The notes beneath the pieces are model-generated. The model worked only from the letters and a program-made list of their open reading frames with translations, did no database searches and had not been told where the DNA came from. A stretch of 64,000 bases of DNA from the NCBI GenBank assembly GCA_022791575.1, contig JAAVZI010000026.1:23855-87854 (forward strand), written 5' to 3'. This stretch comes from Lachnospiraceae bacterium. Its GTDB lineage: Bacteria > Bacillota > Clostridia > Lachnospirales > Lachnospiraceae. Of the stretch, positions 38,156-47,277 are shown piece by piece; position 1 is the stretch's first letter, and each line of letters begins with the position of its first letter. The position numbers and the translations under genes were made by a program.

Positions 38156-41100
38156 CTAATTTTTCTCGTCCCAATCCTCCTCGTCCTCATCCCAATCTTC
38201 CTCGTCATCCTCATCCCAATCTTCCTCGTCTGCCTCATCCCTTTCCTCCTCACAGCACTCCCAGTGATACATCACCCTGCCAAACTCCAATTTTGCAAGG
38301 TCCTCACTGCGGATAAAGAAATTAGCAACGCCGCAGCCATGTTCCGAATCCAGATAATAGCTGTCATCCAGAGCATGGACATCAAACTGGAACAACAGCC
38401 GGTCATACTGACGCAGCGCCTTTTGTTCTCCCCTGGGATCTTTCTGGTTACTGGCAAATGCCGGATAGCCCAAAAGCCAGAGGCCGTCGCTAGAAAGGTT
38501 CTCTGCCACATCCCAGAACGTCTCGTCCTCCTCAAACAGTTCCTCCAGCTCGCCATAAAACAGGTCTTTGACCGGGTCCGCATCGATCCCAAAGGTTTCT
38601 TTCAGCGCCGTTTTCAGCTCCCCGGCGAACCGGTAATCTTCCACGCTCATATACACTTCCGCTGCCTCTGCCTCAAGCAGACACTCTTTTAGAACCGGCG
38701 TATGCCCTGCATAGCAATCGGTACTGTCCGGCAGGCCGCACGCAAGCAGCATTTCTTTGGAAATGTCATAGTTCACCTGCGGGTGATAGACTACGCGGTA
38801 CAACTCCTGATCCTCCCGGCTTCCAAAATTCCGGCTGAAAATCTTGTCGGCTGCGCCAAAAAATTGCAACATACCCCCTCCAGGTATCAGTTCCGTCATG
38901 GGACTGCGGTCCAGATTAATCTGCGCCAGCAGAGCCAGCTTCGTTCCCTGAGAATCCTGCGGGTATTCTTTTCCCGGCTCCCAGTAAGGCAGACCGCCGA
39001 TTTTACTGTCAAATAACTCCGGCGTCTTCCTGCATACCACACTAAGTGAATACGCCTTCATAGCCGTCCGCTCCATCACAGCTTGAAAGAGCCGCATCTT
39101 ATTTTCAAAAATCGTCCCATCCAGCCGGGTCAAATGCTCCGGCGTCCGGCCGGTCTCACACAACGACTGCGATAACGCTGGAGAAAAATAAAGTTCCTGT
39201 ACCTGCCGCCATGAGCCGTCCGTCTTTTGCTCTTCTAAGAAGCGCCCGCCGTTCTCTTCCCGGCTCGGCTGCCCTCTTCCATTGCGCAAAGTAAATTCTG
39301 CTGCCTCCACTTTCAGACAGTTCTTTAATTTCCAGCCGCAGGTTCCATACTCCATATACCAGAGCACCAGTTCCCCCAGCTCGTCCAGCCGGTTCCAGCC
39401 ACGCATACGGTCCGTTTTCCAAACGAGCCGGCAAGTCTCTGCCGACAGATGTTCCAGCGGCGCCGGCGCAGACTCGAAATGGAACTTCTTGTAGTCGTAC
39501 AGGGAAAGGGAATACAGATTCTCCTTATGCTGCTCCAGCACAAACAGCGGATGACATAGACGGTCCGTACGGGCAAGAATTTCATTTGCCCAGCGGGCGA
39601 ACTCCTGTTTCCTCCCTGCCCCGGTAAAACGCACAAACAGCTCGGCCGGCGTAAGATACGGACTGTACAGGGAGGAACGCAGCTCCTCCTCGCCAAAGCA
39701 GTAAACCGCCTTATGATCCAGGCGGGAAAAGGCCAGACAGCCCTGGTACACTTCCGCCTGGGTCACCTCGCTAAAATCAAATAGTTTGGCAAGCAGGGCA
39801 GTCAGGCTGTCCGCACGGTGCATACGGAACACATCAAAGTAATAGTAGGTGCCGCTCTCTCCTACGGCAAACGGCGCCGGCTCCAGCCCCTGTTCCAGGC
39901 CATGAATCGACTCCCAGGCAAAATTGCCGAGCAGCCAATGTTTTTCCTTGATTTTGCGCTCTAGTTCACGGCAGCGGAACTGGTAGCTGGATTCCGCATC
40001 TGGGTTCTGCTCTTTTGTCTGAAAGGCATAGGGAAAAATTCCGCAGTAGAACACACATTCCTGCTCCTGTTTTGACCCGAAGCGCAGCACACAATAACTC
40101 TCTGTTAAGAAACGACCCTCTTTCTGGAAAAAGCGTTCCAGCGCAGGGTCGTCGGCCGTCGATGCGCTGGGGCTCCAGCCGTTTTCCCGGCGGCGGTATT
40201 CCTCGTAGGTCTGCAACAATTCCATTACTTTCTGCGCTTTTTCTTCCGTTTCCATCCCCTCCAGGGAAATGGCGCCAAGCGATACCGGGCGGGGACGAAC
40301 CAGCTGCCGCAGCGTCTCCCTAGCCTGCGCTCTGCGCTCGTCAAGGCTTAAATTCTCCGGCTGCGCGCACATACCCGGCAGCGGCAGCTCGTGCCAGCCA
40401 TAGGTTCGCTTGTGGTACAAATGTATGGTGCGGTCGGTTACCAGCACACGGAAACAGTCGGAATCCTGCTCGCTGTAATAGATGTCCTCAATTACTTCCG
40501 GGTTTTTGGTTTCTAAAGCAGGGGCGGCCTTGGGCGTACGGGTACGATTGACGGGAGCCGCCTTCTGGTTAAACTGGAATTGTCCATCGTAGCTGGAAGC
40601 CTGCGCCAGCTCCTCCGTGCCCTCCGCCAGCAGACGGGCAATCATGGGAATTGTGGATGGGTATAAAATCAGCCTTGACAGGCGTTCTTCGATTAAGCGT
40701 TCGGCCAAAGTCCAGTGTTCTCTGCCGATCTCGGTAATGGCAAGCAGGAAGAAAAAGTGTTCGGTTTTCTCCAGCTTGGGGGCCATCTCTGCAAATTGCT
40801 CGAACATATATTCTGGTGTTAACACCTGCTTCCCCTCTAGGAAATACAGACAATAGTGGAGGTGGAATTCAACTTTTAGCTCTTTGCCATCTGGCAGTGT
40901 GAATTCTATAGTTGTAGAATAATTTTCTCCTGACTCTGGCTGCGGCTGCTGTCTGCACTGCTCTGCTCGTTCTTCTGCGGCCGGCTGCTGTCTGCACTGC
41001 TCTGCTCGTTCTTCTGTGGCCTGACCAGCGGATGGTTCTGTATGTTTGTTCTGCCTATCTTGGTATCCTACAAACTGTTTACGCCAATAAAGCGATGGAT

Positions 41101-42790
41101 AGTAGGTATACTGAATATATAAGGGCAGGTAGCATTTTGAGCCCAGCGCGTATGCTCGATCTGCCTGGGTGTCTGCGCCAAACTCCATATCCGCGCAGCG
41201 GAAGCCATAGCCGGCCATCAGATAATAATACCAAAAATCGCGGTTGTCGTCGCTGATCTCCTCAACGCCGGTTTTGCTGCAGCCGACGGGCTTTAAGCCT
41301 CTGGCGTCCTGGATTCTGCGCTTAAAGGCTATGGATTGAATCAAGGTTTCAATCAGAATGGAACATTTCCCAGCATTTTCTCCTTTTGCCGCTGGGGAGT
41401 CCGGCCGGCTGTTCTCCTGGCTGTAGTGCTCAATCAGCCGCTGGGCAAGGGATTCGGGCACGACCATCCGTTTGTAAAGCTGGGAAAATAATTTCTCAAA
41501 CAAGTTCTGGGAATCCTGGATTTGCTCCCATTCGGGGCGGGTAAATAATTGCTGCACGCGCGTTTGGATTTCTTCGGTTTCGTTATAGATTCCCTTGTCG
41601 TAGTTGGTATGGTTGTCGGAAATGATTTTCGTCAGCTCCCGATACCACTGGCTTTCCATCTGCTTGCGGCTCTCGTCGCCGAACAGTGCGGCTTCGATGT
41701 CGGGGTGTGTTTTTAAGATTTCTTGTTTTAGGGGGCCGTAGAGGTTCTTGGCGCTGCTGCGCTCTACATGCTGCAGCTCATATTCTTTGTACATATATTC
41801 GAGCACGCAGGCCGGGACTTTGTCGTCCTGAATCCAGAAGCGGTACAGCGCAATCAGGCAGACGCTGCGGGTCTCTTCGTAAATGTCATGCTGCCCTTTT
41901 CCTTTGCGCTCGTACATATGGTTGATACGGCCGCACATCAGAATGCGTTCCCAGCTATCCTGATTGGCCGGGGTCAGGAGATGGTTTTGATTCAGGGCGC
42001 GCAGGCGCAGGTAATCGGAAAAGGAACGCAGGCGCACCAGATTTTCCGGTTTGTACAGGAGGCGGATGGGGAAATATTCACGCGACTGCTGCTGATTCCA
42101 GAGGGCGGCTGCGCATTCCCGGCCGTAAAAGCTGCCGCTGGCGCTGACCTGATACTGATTTTTGCCGGAAAAGTTATTTCCAACACGCTCCGGCAGCAGG
42201 CCGTAGGCAATGGCAAGCTCCATTAAGAAGGGGGACGGCAGAGCGGTCCCGTTATAATTGCCCTCCATGCTCCATTCGGAGAGGTACTGAAGCATGCCTT
42301 TGGCAAAGCCTTCTTCGTGTTGTTCTTTTAGAAATTCCTCGGATAGGAAAAAGGTTTTCCAGACATCCGCCTTTGGAACTTTGCCGGTTTCTTTGGCGGT
42401 TTCGAAAATGGCGGTGAATTGTTTTAGGGCGCCGGAGGTCAGACTTTGCTGGATCTGAGTATCTTCGGCCTGCTGGAGGCGGGCTAAGAGGGAAGTATGC
42501 GGTGGTTCTTTGGGGCTTGTCTGCTGGGTATCTTGTATTTCGTTATGTATTTCCTCCTTAGGTAATCGCTTGGGGATTCCAGAAATCGGCTCCTGTGGCT
42601 GGTCCGGCGCTTTTGTATTTTGTTTTGCCGCGCAGACTAAGGCTGCCTGGTAAGCCTGATTGAGGGTTGCAAATTGTTCTGGATCTTCTTCTATATGGTA
42701 TTGTTTGCATTTGGCGGCATATGCGGCACGGACTTCTCTTTTATTGTCGGTGGGCTCTATGCCAAGGATTTTCCAGCAGTCATTTATCAT
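38156..42790 (-). CDS. Giant J-domain-like protein with C-terminal DUF1963 domain
   Basis: About 1544 residues. The first 60 form a J-like domain (CWKILGIEPTDNKREVRAAY, then KQYHIEEDPEQF), but the HPD triad needed to stimulate Hsp70 reads HIE. A long middle of unknown fold follows, with a 13-residue tandem repeat in a linker near residues 590-616. Residues about 1240-1510 are a complete DUF1963/YwqG domain (SKIGGLPYWEPGKEYPQDS, GMLQFF, CGVANFFI, YHWECC). A repetitive acidic tail (EEDWDEDDEEDWDED) ends it. AAAGGA nine bases upstream favours the second ATG, at 42790. Hsp70 lies two genes upstream, so it is probably a co-chaperone scaffold. Confidence 0.75.
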   Translation of the reverse strand: MINDCWKILGIEPTDNKREVRAAYAAKCKQYHIEEDPEQFATLNQAYQAALVCAAKQNTKAPDQPQEPISGIPKRLPKEEIHNEIQDTQQTSPKEPPHTSLLARLQQAEDTQIQQSLTSGALKQFTAIFETAKETGKVPKADVWKTFFLSEEFLKEQHEEGFAKGMLQYLSEWSMEGNYNGTALPSPFLMELAIAYGLLPERVGNNFSGKNQYQVSASGSFYGRECAAALWNQQQSREYFPIRLLYKPENLVRLRSFSDYLRLRALNQNHLLTPANQDSWERILMCGRINHMYERKGKGQHDIYEETRSVCLIALYRFWIQDDKVPACVLEYMYKEYELQHVERSSAKNLYGPLKQEILKTHPDIEAALFGDESRKQMESQWYRELTKIISDNHTNYDKGIYNETEEIQTRVQQLFTRPEWEQIQDSQNLFEKLFSQLYKRMVVPESLAQRLIEHYSQENSRPDSPAAKGENAGKCSILIETLIQSIAFKRRIQDARGLKPVGCSKTGVEEISDDNRDFWYYYLMAGYGFRCADMEFGADTQADRAYALGSKCYLPLYIQYTYYPSLYWRKQFVGYQDRQNKHTEPSAGQATEERAEQCRQQPAAEERAEQCRQQPQPESGENYSTTIEFTLPDGKELKVEFHLHYCLYFLEGKQVLTPEYMFEQFAEMAPKLEKTEHFFFLLAITEIGREHWTLAERLIEERLSRLILYPSTIPMIARLLAEGTEELAQASSYDGQFQFNQKAAPVNRTRTPKAAPALETKNPEVIEDIYYSEQDSDCFRVLVTDRTIHLYHKRTYGWHELPLPGMCAQPENLSLDERRAQARETLRQLVRPRPVSLGAISLEGMETEEKAQKVMELLQTYEEYRRRENGWSPSASTADDPALERFFQKEGRFLTESYCVLRFGSKQEQECVFYCGIFPYAFQTKEQNPDAESSYQFRCRELERKIKEKHWLLGNFAWESIHGLEQGLEPAPFAVGESGTYYYFDVFRMHRADSLTALLAKLFDFSEVTQAEVYQGCLAFSRLDHKAVYCFGEEELRSSLYSPYLTPAELFVRFTGAGRKQEFARWANEILARTDRLCHPLFVLEQHKENLYSLSLYDYKKFHFESAPAPLEHLSAETCRLVWKTDRMRGWNRLDELGELVLWYMEYGTCGWKLKNCLKVEAAEFTLRNGRGQPSREENGGRFLEEQKTDGSWRQVQELYFSPALSQSLCETGRTPEHLTRLDGTIFENKMRLFQAVMERTAMKAYSLSVVCRKTPELFDSKIGGLPYWEPGKEYPQDSQGTKLALLAQINLDRSPMTELIPGGGMLQFFGAADKIFSRNFGSREDQELYRVVYHPQVNYDISKEMLLACGLPDSTDCYAGHTPVLKECLLEAEAAEVYMSVEDYRFAGELKTALKETFGIDADPVKDLFYGELEELFEEDETFWDVAENLSSDGLWLLGYPAFASNQKDPRGEQKALRQYDRLLFQFDVHALDDSYYLDSEHGCGVANFFIRSEDLAKLEFGRVMYHWECCEEERDEADEEDWDEDDEEDWDEDEEDWDEKN
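40944..41021 (-). repeat. Tandem repeat of 39 bp, two copies
   Basis: 40944-40982 and 40983-41021 differ at one base. They encode two copies of EERAEQCRQQP with flanking alanines in a linker of the giant J-like protein. Confidence 0.9.
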
Positions 42791-42891
42791 GATATTCATT
42801 CCTTTCGCTTCGCTCAGACACCAACTGCGGTGCAGCTCGTGTGGTGTCTAATACGTTTTTTTCTAATTTCCGGCATGTCATTGCTAAAGTT

Positions 42892-43464
42892 TTATATGTC
42901 TGATCGTTCCATTGGGATTGAGCACTCCGCCCAATCTGGAATACGTTCGGTATGTCTCAGCCATTCCAGCTGAAAGCCAGTGGAGGAATAGCCGCGGCCG
43001 TAGAAGAAATATTCTTGAGGAAACACATCTTCCCCGATCCAGCGCAGTTTCTCTAGTGGAATGGTGTAATGGAAGCTCCAGTTTTGCCAGAAGCCCAGCA
43101 TGGAATCGCCGAACTGGTTGTCGTAGTCCGGCCGGGCAATTAATGGACCTTCCGCCGCCCGCTCTGTGGGCGGCAGTGCGGCAAAAATGGGATTTTCTCC
43201 GCCGAGCCCGGCACGGTATCCCATCAGCCACATGGTGAGGTTCATCATATCGTAAAATCTTCCCGGCTGGGGCCAGCGTAGAAGGGTCCACTTTGCCTCC
43301 TCCGGCAGGGCGGCGATTTGAAAGGGAAAGGTAATTCTGTCTTCTGCGGCGCAGATGTCCGGATATTCCTGCAATAGCTGAATGACCTGTTCGATTGGAC
43401 AGTTGATGATGGAGAAACAGGTATAACCTGTCATGTCAAAAGGGAAATTTGGTTGTGTGTTCAT
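42892..43464 (-). CDS. Unrecognised protein of the Hsp70/J-like operon
   Basis: A 190-residue soluble protein I do not recognise. It has no signal peptide or membrane helix and is rich in aromatic residues (WTLLRWPQPGRFYDMMNLTMWLMG, and FYGRGYSSTGFQLEWL), suggesting a compact alpha/beta fold. AAGGAGTGAACGACA precedes the ATG. It lies about 105 bases after the Hsp70 gene and 100 before the J-like gene, all on the minus strand, so it probably belongs to the same chaperone-type module. Confidence 0.6.
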   Translation of the reverse strand: MNTQPNFPFDMTGYTCFSIINCPIEQVIQLLQEYPDICAAEDRITFPFQIAALPEEAKWTLLRWPQPGRFYDMMNLTMWLMGYRAGLGGENPIFAALPPTERAAEGPLIARPDYDNQFGDSMLGFWQNWSFHYTIPLEKLRWIGEDVFPQEYFFYGRGYSSTGFQLEWLRHTERIPDWAECSIPMERSDI

Positions 43465-43570
43465 TGTCGTTCACTCCTTAGATTTGGTTTGATTTTATAT
43501 TTTTGCTGCTGGATCGATTGGCTCTTTAAGCGGCTTTGCTGCATGTGGAAGCATTTCTTTTCTGCTGTTT

Positions 43571-45319
43571 CTATTGGTTTTCTTCATCTTCTGGTTCCCA
43601 GTCTTGTTTTAATTCTCCATCGAACAGCAGTTCTTCTTCGCACTGCTGCCATTGTTCTAGTTGTGCCAGCTGCTGCCGGGTCTGTTCGATGGTCCGGCGG
43701 ACGATATGCTGCCTGCCGCTCTGCAGGCCCTCTACGAACCAGTCTATCAGCATGCGGATCTGTTCCCGCCGGCGGCCGAGGCTGTTTTCGAATTGGGTGA
43801 CTAGGCGTGCTAAGAGCTGTTGATTTTCTTCGCGCTGCAGGGGCGGGATGAGAAGCTGCTGCATTTGGGCCTGGTATCGTTCGAGCTCTGCTTTGCTGAG
43901 ACTTTGGCTGGCAAGTAATATGTGGTTGCGGACATTTTGGGAGTTGACGACTTCTACGTAGAGAATGCCGTTGAGGTCGTAGGTGAAGTAAACGTCTATG
44001 CCCTCGGTGCCTGCGGGCCTGGGCTCGACGGGAATGCGGACTTCGCCTAGAAATAAATTGTCTTTGGCGTAGTATTCTTCGCCCTGGTAAATGCGTACGA
44101 CGATTTCTTTCTGGTAGTCTGCGAGGGTGACTAAATGCTGGCATTGGGAGGCGGGGAGGGTGGAATTGCGCTCAATCATGGGCAGCAGATAGCCCTGGAG
44201 GCTTGTCTCTTTGTGCCAGCACTCGACGCCTAAGGTAAATGGGCAAACGTCGGTCAGCATTAGGTCGCGGATTTCTTCGCTGCGGCTGCGGATACCGGTG
44301 TAGACTCCAGCGCCGATTGCTACGACTTTGTCGGGTTCCCCGAGTACGACGGGCTCTTTGCCGAGCAGTTCGGTTAAGAAGCGCTGAACTACGGTGAGCC
44401 TGGAGGAACCGCCGACCATGACGAGGTCGTCGATGTCGGATACCCGTGCGCCGGCGTCGTTTAGCAGGTGCAGGAAGAGGTTTTTGATTTTGGTGAACAG
44501 CGGCAGGCAGATCTGGAACAAGCGGTCGTGGTCGAGACGGATTTGGTAGTCTGCGTGATCGAATGTCAGTTCGATTGTGGATTCAGGAGCGGTTTCTAAG
44601 TTTCTTTTGGCGGCTTCGGCGGCTTTTTTTAGAGCAGCCTGTGCGGGCGGCGGAAGCATTTCCCATTGCAGCCCGTTTTGCTGGCAGAAGTATTCGGCGA
44701 TCAGCCAGTCGACGTCGTCGCCGCCTAAGTAGTTGTCGCCGGCGACGGCCAAGATTTCGATGATGTTGTCGAAGCATTCGACGTAAGAGAGGTCGAGCGT
44801 GCCGCCGCCGAAGTCGAATACCAGGAGGGTTTTGTCTTGTTCTCCGTAGTGCATGCGGTATGCCAGTGCGGCGGCGGAGGGTTCGTTGATTAGGCGTTCG
44901 ACGTGGAGGCCGGCGATTTCGGCGGCTTTTTTGGTGTCGCTGCGCTGTTTGTCGTTGAAGTAGGCGGGGACGGTGATGATGGCTTCGTCGATGGGTTGTT
45001 TGAGGGCGTATGCGGCATTTTTGCGAATGCGCTCTAGGACCATGGCGGACAGCTGCATGGGGGTGTAGCGGTTGTCGCCGAGGGTGTAGTTTTTTTCGGT
45101 TCCCATGAAGCGTTTGAAGGAGCTGGCGGTTTGGGTGCTGTGGGTCAGCTGGCGGTCTTTTGCCGGTGTGCCGACGGCCAGGCCTTCACCTTCTAGGTAG
45201 GAGACGACGCTGGGGAAGAGGACTTGACCGGTTTCGTCTGCGATTAGTTGGACCTGGCCGTTGTCCCAGTGGGAAGCCAGGCTGTTGGTAGTTCCTAAGT
45301 CTATGCCTATGATTGCCAT
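43571..45319 (-). CDS. Hsp70 family chaperone (HscC-like)
   Basis: A 582-residue Hsp70. The ATPase domain is complete: IIGIDLGTTNSLASHW at the start, LLVFDFGGGTLDLSYVE, and DLVMVGGSSRLTVVQ. The substrate-binding part (FTYDLNGILYVEVV) is followed by a short helical tail ending in an acidic patch, not the canonical DnaK EEVD-like lid, so it is a specialised paralogue with HscC-like length. CGGAGGTACTACTC fixes the ATG at 45319; the open frame extends upstream into the ferredoxin gene. Probable partner of the J-like protein downstream. Confidence 0.88.
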   Translation of the reverse strand: MAIIGIDLGTTNSLASHWDNGQVQLIADETGQVLFPSVVSYLEGEGLAVGTPAKDRQLTHSTQTASSFKRFMGTEKNYTLGDNRYTPMQLSAMVLERIRKNAAYALKQPIDEAIITVPAYFNDKQRSDTKKAAEIAGLHVERLINEPSAAALAYRMHYGEQDKTLLVFDFGGGTLDLSYVECFDNIIEILAVAGDNYLGGDDVDWLIAEYFCQQNGLQWEMLPPPAQAALKKAAEAAKRNLETAPESTIELTFDHADYQIRLDHDRLFQICLPLFTKIKNLFLHLLNDAGARVSDIDDLVMVGGSSRLTVVQRFLTELLGKEPVVLGEPDKVVAIGAGVYTGIRSRSEEIRDLMLTDVCPFTLGVECWHKETSLQGYLLPMIERNSTLPASQCQHLVTLADYQKEIVVRIYQGEEYYAKDNLFLGEVRIPVEPRPAGTEGIDVYFTYDLNGILYVEVVNSQNVRNHILLASQSLSKAELERYQAQMQQLLIPPLQREENQQLLARLVTQFENSLGRRREQIRMLIDWFVEGLQSGRQHIVRRTIEQTRQQLAQLEQWQQCEEELLFDGELKQDWEPEDEENQ

Positions 45320-45360
45320 GAGTAGTACCTCCGATTGGTTGATGTTAGTTGGGCGCATTT

Positions 45361-46107
45361 TTACAGCGGACACTGGTATCTGGGTTTTCCTTTGCTGTTC
45401 TTTCCGTATTCGATTGCTTCGCTGGGGCATTTGCTGATACAGGCCATGCAGTGGGTGCATTGGTCGCCCCATTGGGGTTTTTGGCTGGTTAAGCGGATGT
45501 TGTTCAGCGGGCAGAGTTGTGTGCATTTGCCGCAGCCGGTGCAGGCGTCTGTGGCGTGGAATTTTTTGGCGCTTATGATTAGAGAGTAGAACGCGCGATT
45601 GACGATTCCGCTGCTGAGTTTTGATAGGAGACTGGTCTTGGGGTGGGGGAACGGGTGGTTTTGCTGGAGGCAGGCAAGCGCTTTTTGAATGGCTGGCTCG
45701 GCATTTTGGATGATTTGGATGGCGGTTTCGCGGTCTGGGGTGCGGAATAGGGCGATGTAGTTTTCGGGCATGACAATTTCTGCACAGCCCATGTAGGTGA
45801 AATGTTTTTGCTGGCAGAGGTTTTGTATGTATTTGGGCATATTTCCCATACTGGCCCCGCAGGTGGTGATAAAATATGCGCGCGGATTGCCGGTGAATGG
45901 GGTCTGCTGGATGTAGGACTGGAGGATGCGGGGCATCTGCCAGGAGTAGGTGGGGTATACGAAGATGAACGGCTCTTCGGAGTGGAGCGGGGAGTGGTCC
46001 TGGGTTTTAATTCGGGGGGTTAGGTTGATGAGAGGGGCGTTGGTGTGGGATGCGATTCTTTTGGCGATGTATTCGCTGTTGTTGGTTGCGGTGTAGTATA
46101 GGATCAT
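45361..46107 (-). CDS. EFR1 family ferredoxin-flavodoxin
   Basis: A 248-residue fusion of a flavodoxin-like N-terminal part (MILYYTATNNSEYIAKRIAS, a TxTxNT/S-type FMN loop, and YPTYSWQMPRIL) with two 4Fe-4S motifs at the C-terminus (CTGCGKCTQLC and CTHCMACISKC). EFR1 proteins are anaerobic electron carriers of unsettled role. AGGAGGCCAACACC precedes the ATG. It ends 41 bases before the Hsp70 gene and may lead that operon. Confidence 0.88.
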   Translation of the reverse strand: MILYYTATNNSEYIAKRIASHTNAPLINLTPRIKTQDHSPLHSEEPFIFVYPTYSWQMPRILQSYIQQTPFTGNPRAYFITTCGASMGNMPKYIQNLCQQKHFTYMGCAEIVMPENYIALFRTPDRETAIQIIQNAEPAIQKALACLQQNHPFPHPKTSLLSKLSSGIVNRAFYSLIISAKKFHATDACTGCGKCTQLCPLNNIRLTSQKPQWGDQCTHCMACISKCPSEAIEYGKNSKGKPRYQCPL

Positions 46108-46402
46108 GGTGTTGGCCTCCTGGGGTTGAATTTGTATTGTAGGTTTTTGAGGGAGATGGTTTCGTTTGCGTGACTATAGAACTGGATTCTATTGTAATAT
46201 TTTCTTTGTGACTTATTTTAGCATAAACTTTTTTTCTTTTCAAGAAAACTGGTAATTTTGATTATAAATGAAAAATAATTAACAAAAGTTGATTTCAATA
46301 GGCAAAGTATTAATGGACAATTCAAAATTTCTATTGGATATTTAAAACAATTTTTCTAAAGAACGGGGATGCCTGTGAAAAGAAGTAAATGGTTGTTCCA
46401 AA

Positions 46403-46615
46403 TTGGATCGCTTCTATACTTACCTTAATTTGTGTATTATTTTTTGGATATTCAGTATATTTTATCACAAACTTTTAAAATTTCAAAAAGAACTTTTGAA
46501 AAAATATCATCCAGATTATGAGAAGAAAGTAGACATGGAAAGCCTGAGTATGATTATCAAGCCGAAAATAAAGCATTTAAGGTGGGCAAAACCAGATTAT
46601 ACATATCAATGCTAA
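46403..46615 (+). CDS. Possible small membrane protein or gene remnant
   Basis: Seventy codons from a TTG. A hydrophobic N-terminal helix (LCIIFWIFSIFYHKLL) is followed by a charged tail with KKYHPDYEKKVDMESL. The tail reads like real coding sequence, but there is no good ribosome site and the start is uncertain, so this could be the C-terminal part of a decayed gene. A terminator follows about 110 bases after the stop. The rest of 46108-47007 holds no gene I can support. Confidence 0.35.
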   Translation: MDRFYTYLNLCIIFWIFSIFYHKLLKFQKELLKKYHPDYEKKVDMESLSMIIKPKIKHLRWAKPDYTYQC

Positions 46616-46727
46616 GATAGATATCAATGGCTCTTGGATATGGCAGTAAAACCGTTAACAATAAATCCAAACAGTACGCAATCAGCTAGAAAATTCTATT
46701 TACTACCTGCCTATTTCGTATTACAAC

Positions 46728-46766
46728 AAACAGACTGCCCGGCATTATATCAGGTAGTCTGTTTTT
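46728..46766 (+). terminator. Rho-independent terminator
   Basis: AAACAGACT and GCC pair with GG and AGTCTGTTT, followed by T5. Plus orientation, so it would end the small ORF at 46403. Confidence 0.65.
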
Positions 46767-46960
46767 ATAGAATTATTTCCTTAAAGAAGTATAATATATG
46801 AGCATAAATAACTATCATTTACAGGAGAAACCCATAATCCAAATTTTGAATACAACTAGCATTTGAAAAAACATATGTTTCTGTATTTTTCGGCTTCAAC
46901 AATTCATTTATATAAATATTTCATTATACCCCCTCCACAATTACACCCCTCTTTTAGTAA

Positions 46961-46999
46961 GCGACACTTTGCCCAAACAAACGACAACTTTCCCACACA
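46961..46999. repeat. Two imperfect 19-base direct repeats, possible IS end
   Basis: GCGACACTTTGCCCAAACA and ACGACAACTTTCCCACACA lie 20 bases apart. Multiple terminal repeats of this kind occur at IS21-type ends. No transposase is nearby, so at most a solo end. Confidence 0.3.
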
Positions 47000-47007
47000 T
47001 CCTCTCT

Positions 47008-47277
47008 TTACATAACACACTCCGAACATTCCCTAATCCATCTCTTTAAATCCCCAACCGTCACCACCAACTTTCTTATTTCCTTATCCAGCCTGACATC
47101 ATACATCCACTCTACTTTCTGATAAAAACATTCCTCTCGGCTCCCATATATCAGCAAATCCTCCTTCATCCTCAAACGATCCTCCCACATCCCCCCGTCC
47201 TCTGCAAATTGCTGCTCTTTATCAACCCCTGCATAAATCTCTAACGCCTGGTACAGCATATTCCATCCATAAATCAT
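47008..47277 (-). CDS. Unrecognised last gene of the carrier-protein operon
   Basis: An 89-residue soluble, acidic helical protein rich in tryptophan and tyrosine (MIYGWNMLYQALEIY at the start, WMYDVRLDKEIRKLVV near the centre). I do not recognise it. Its ATG overlaps the stop of the kinase gene by four bases, so it is translationally coupled and belongs to the seven-gene operon controlled from the sigma-type promoter at 51878-51905. Confidence 0.6.
   Translation of the reverse strand: MIYGWNMLYQALEIYAGVDKEQQFAEDGGMWEDRLRMKEDLLIYGSREECFYQKVEWMYDVRLDKEIRKLVVTVGDLKRWIRECSECVM

Noticed and set aside
38053..38253. Short frame of Arg/Met/Thr-rich repeats
   Set aside because: It is the other reading frame of the acidic repeat tract.
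40944..41021. 39-bp tandem repeats as a CRISPR array
   Set aside because: Only two abutting copies, no spacers, and inside a coding sequence.
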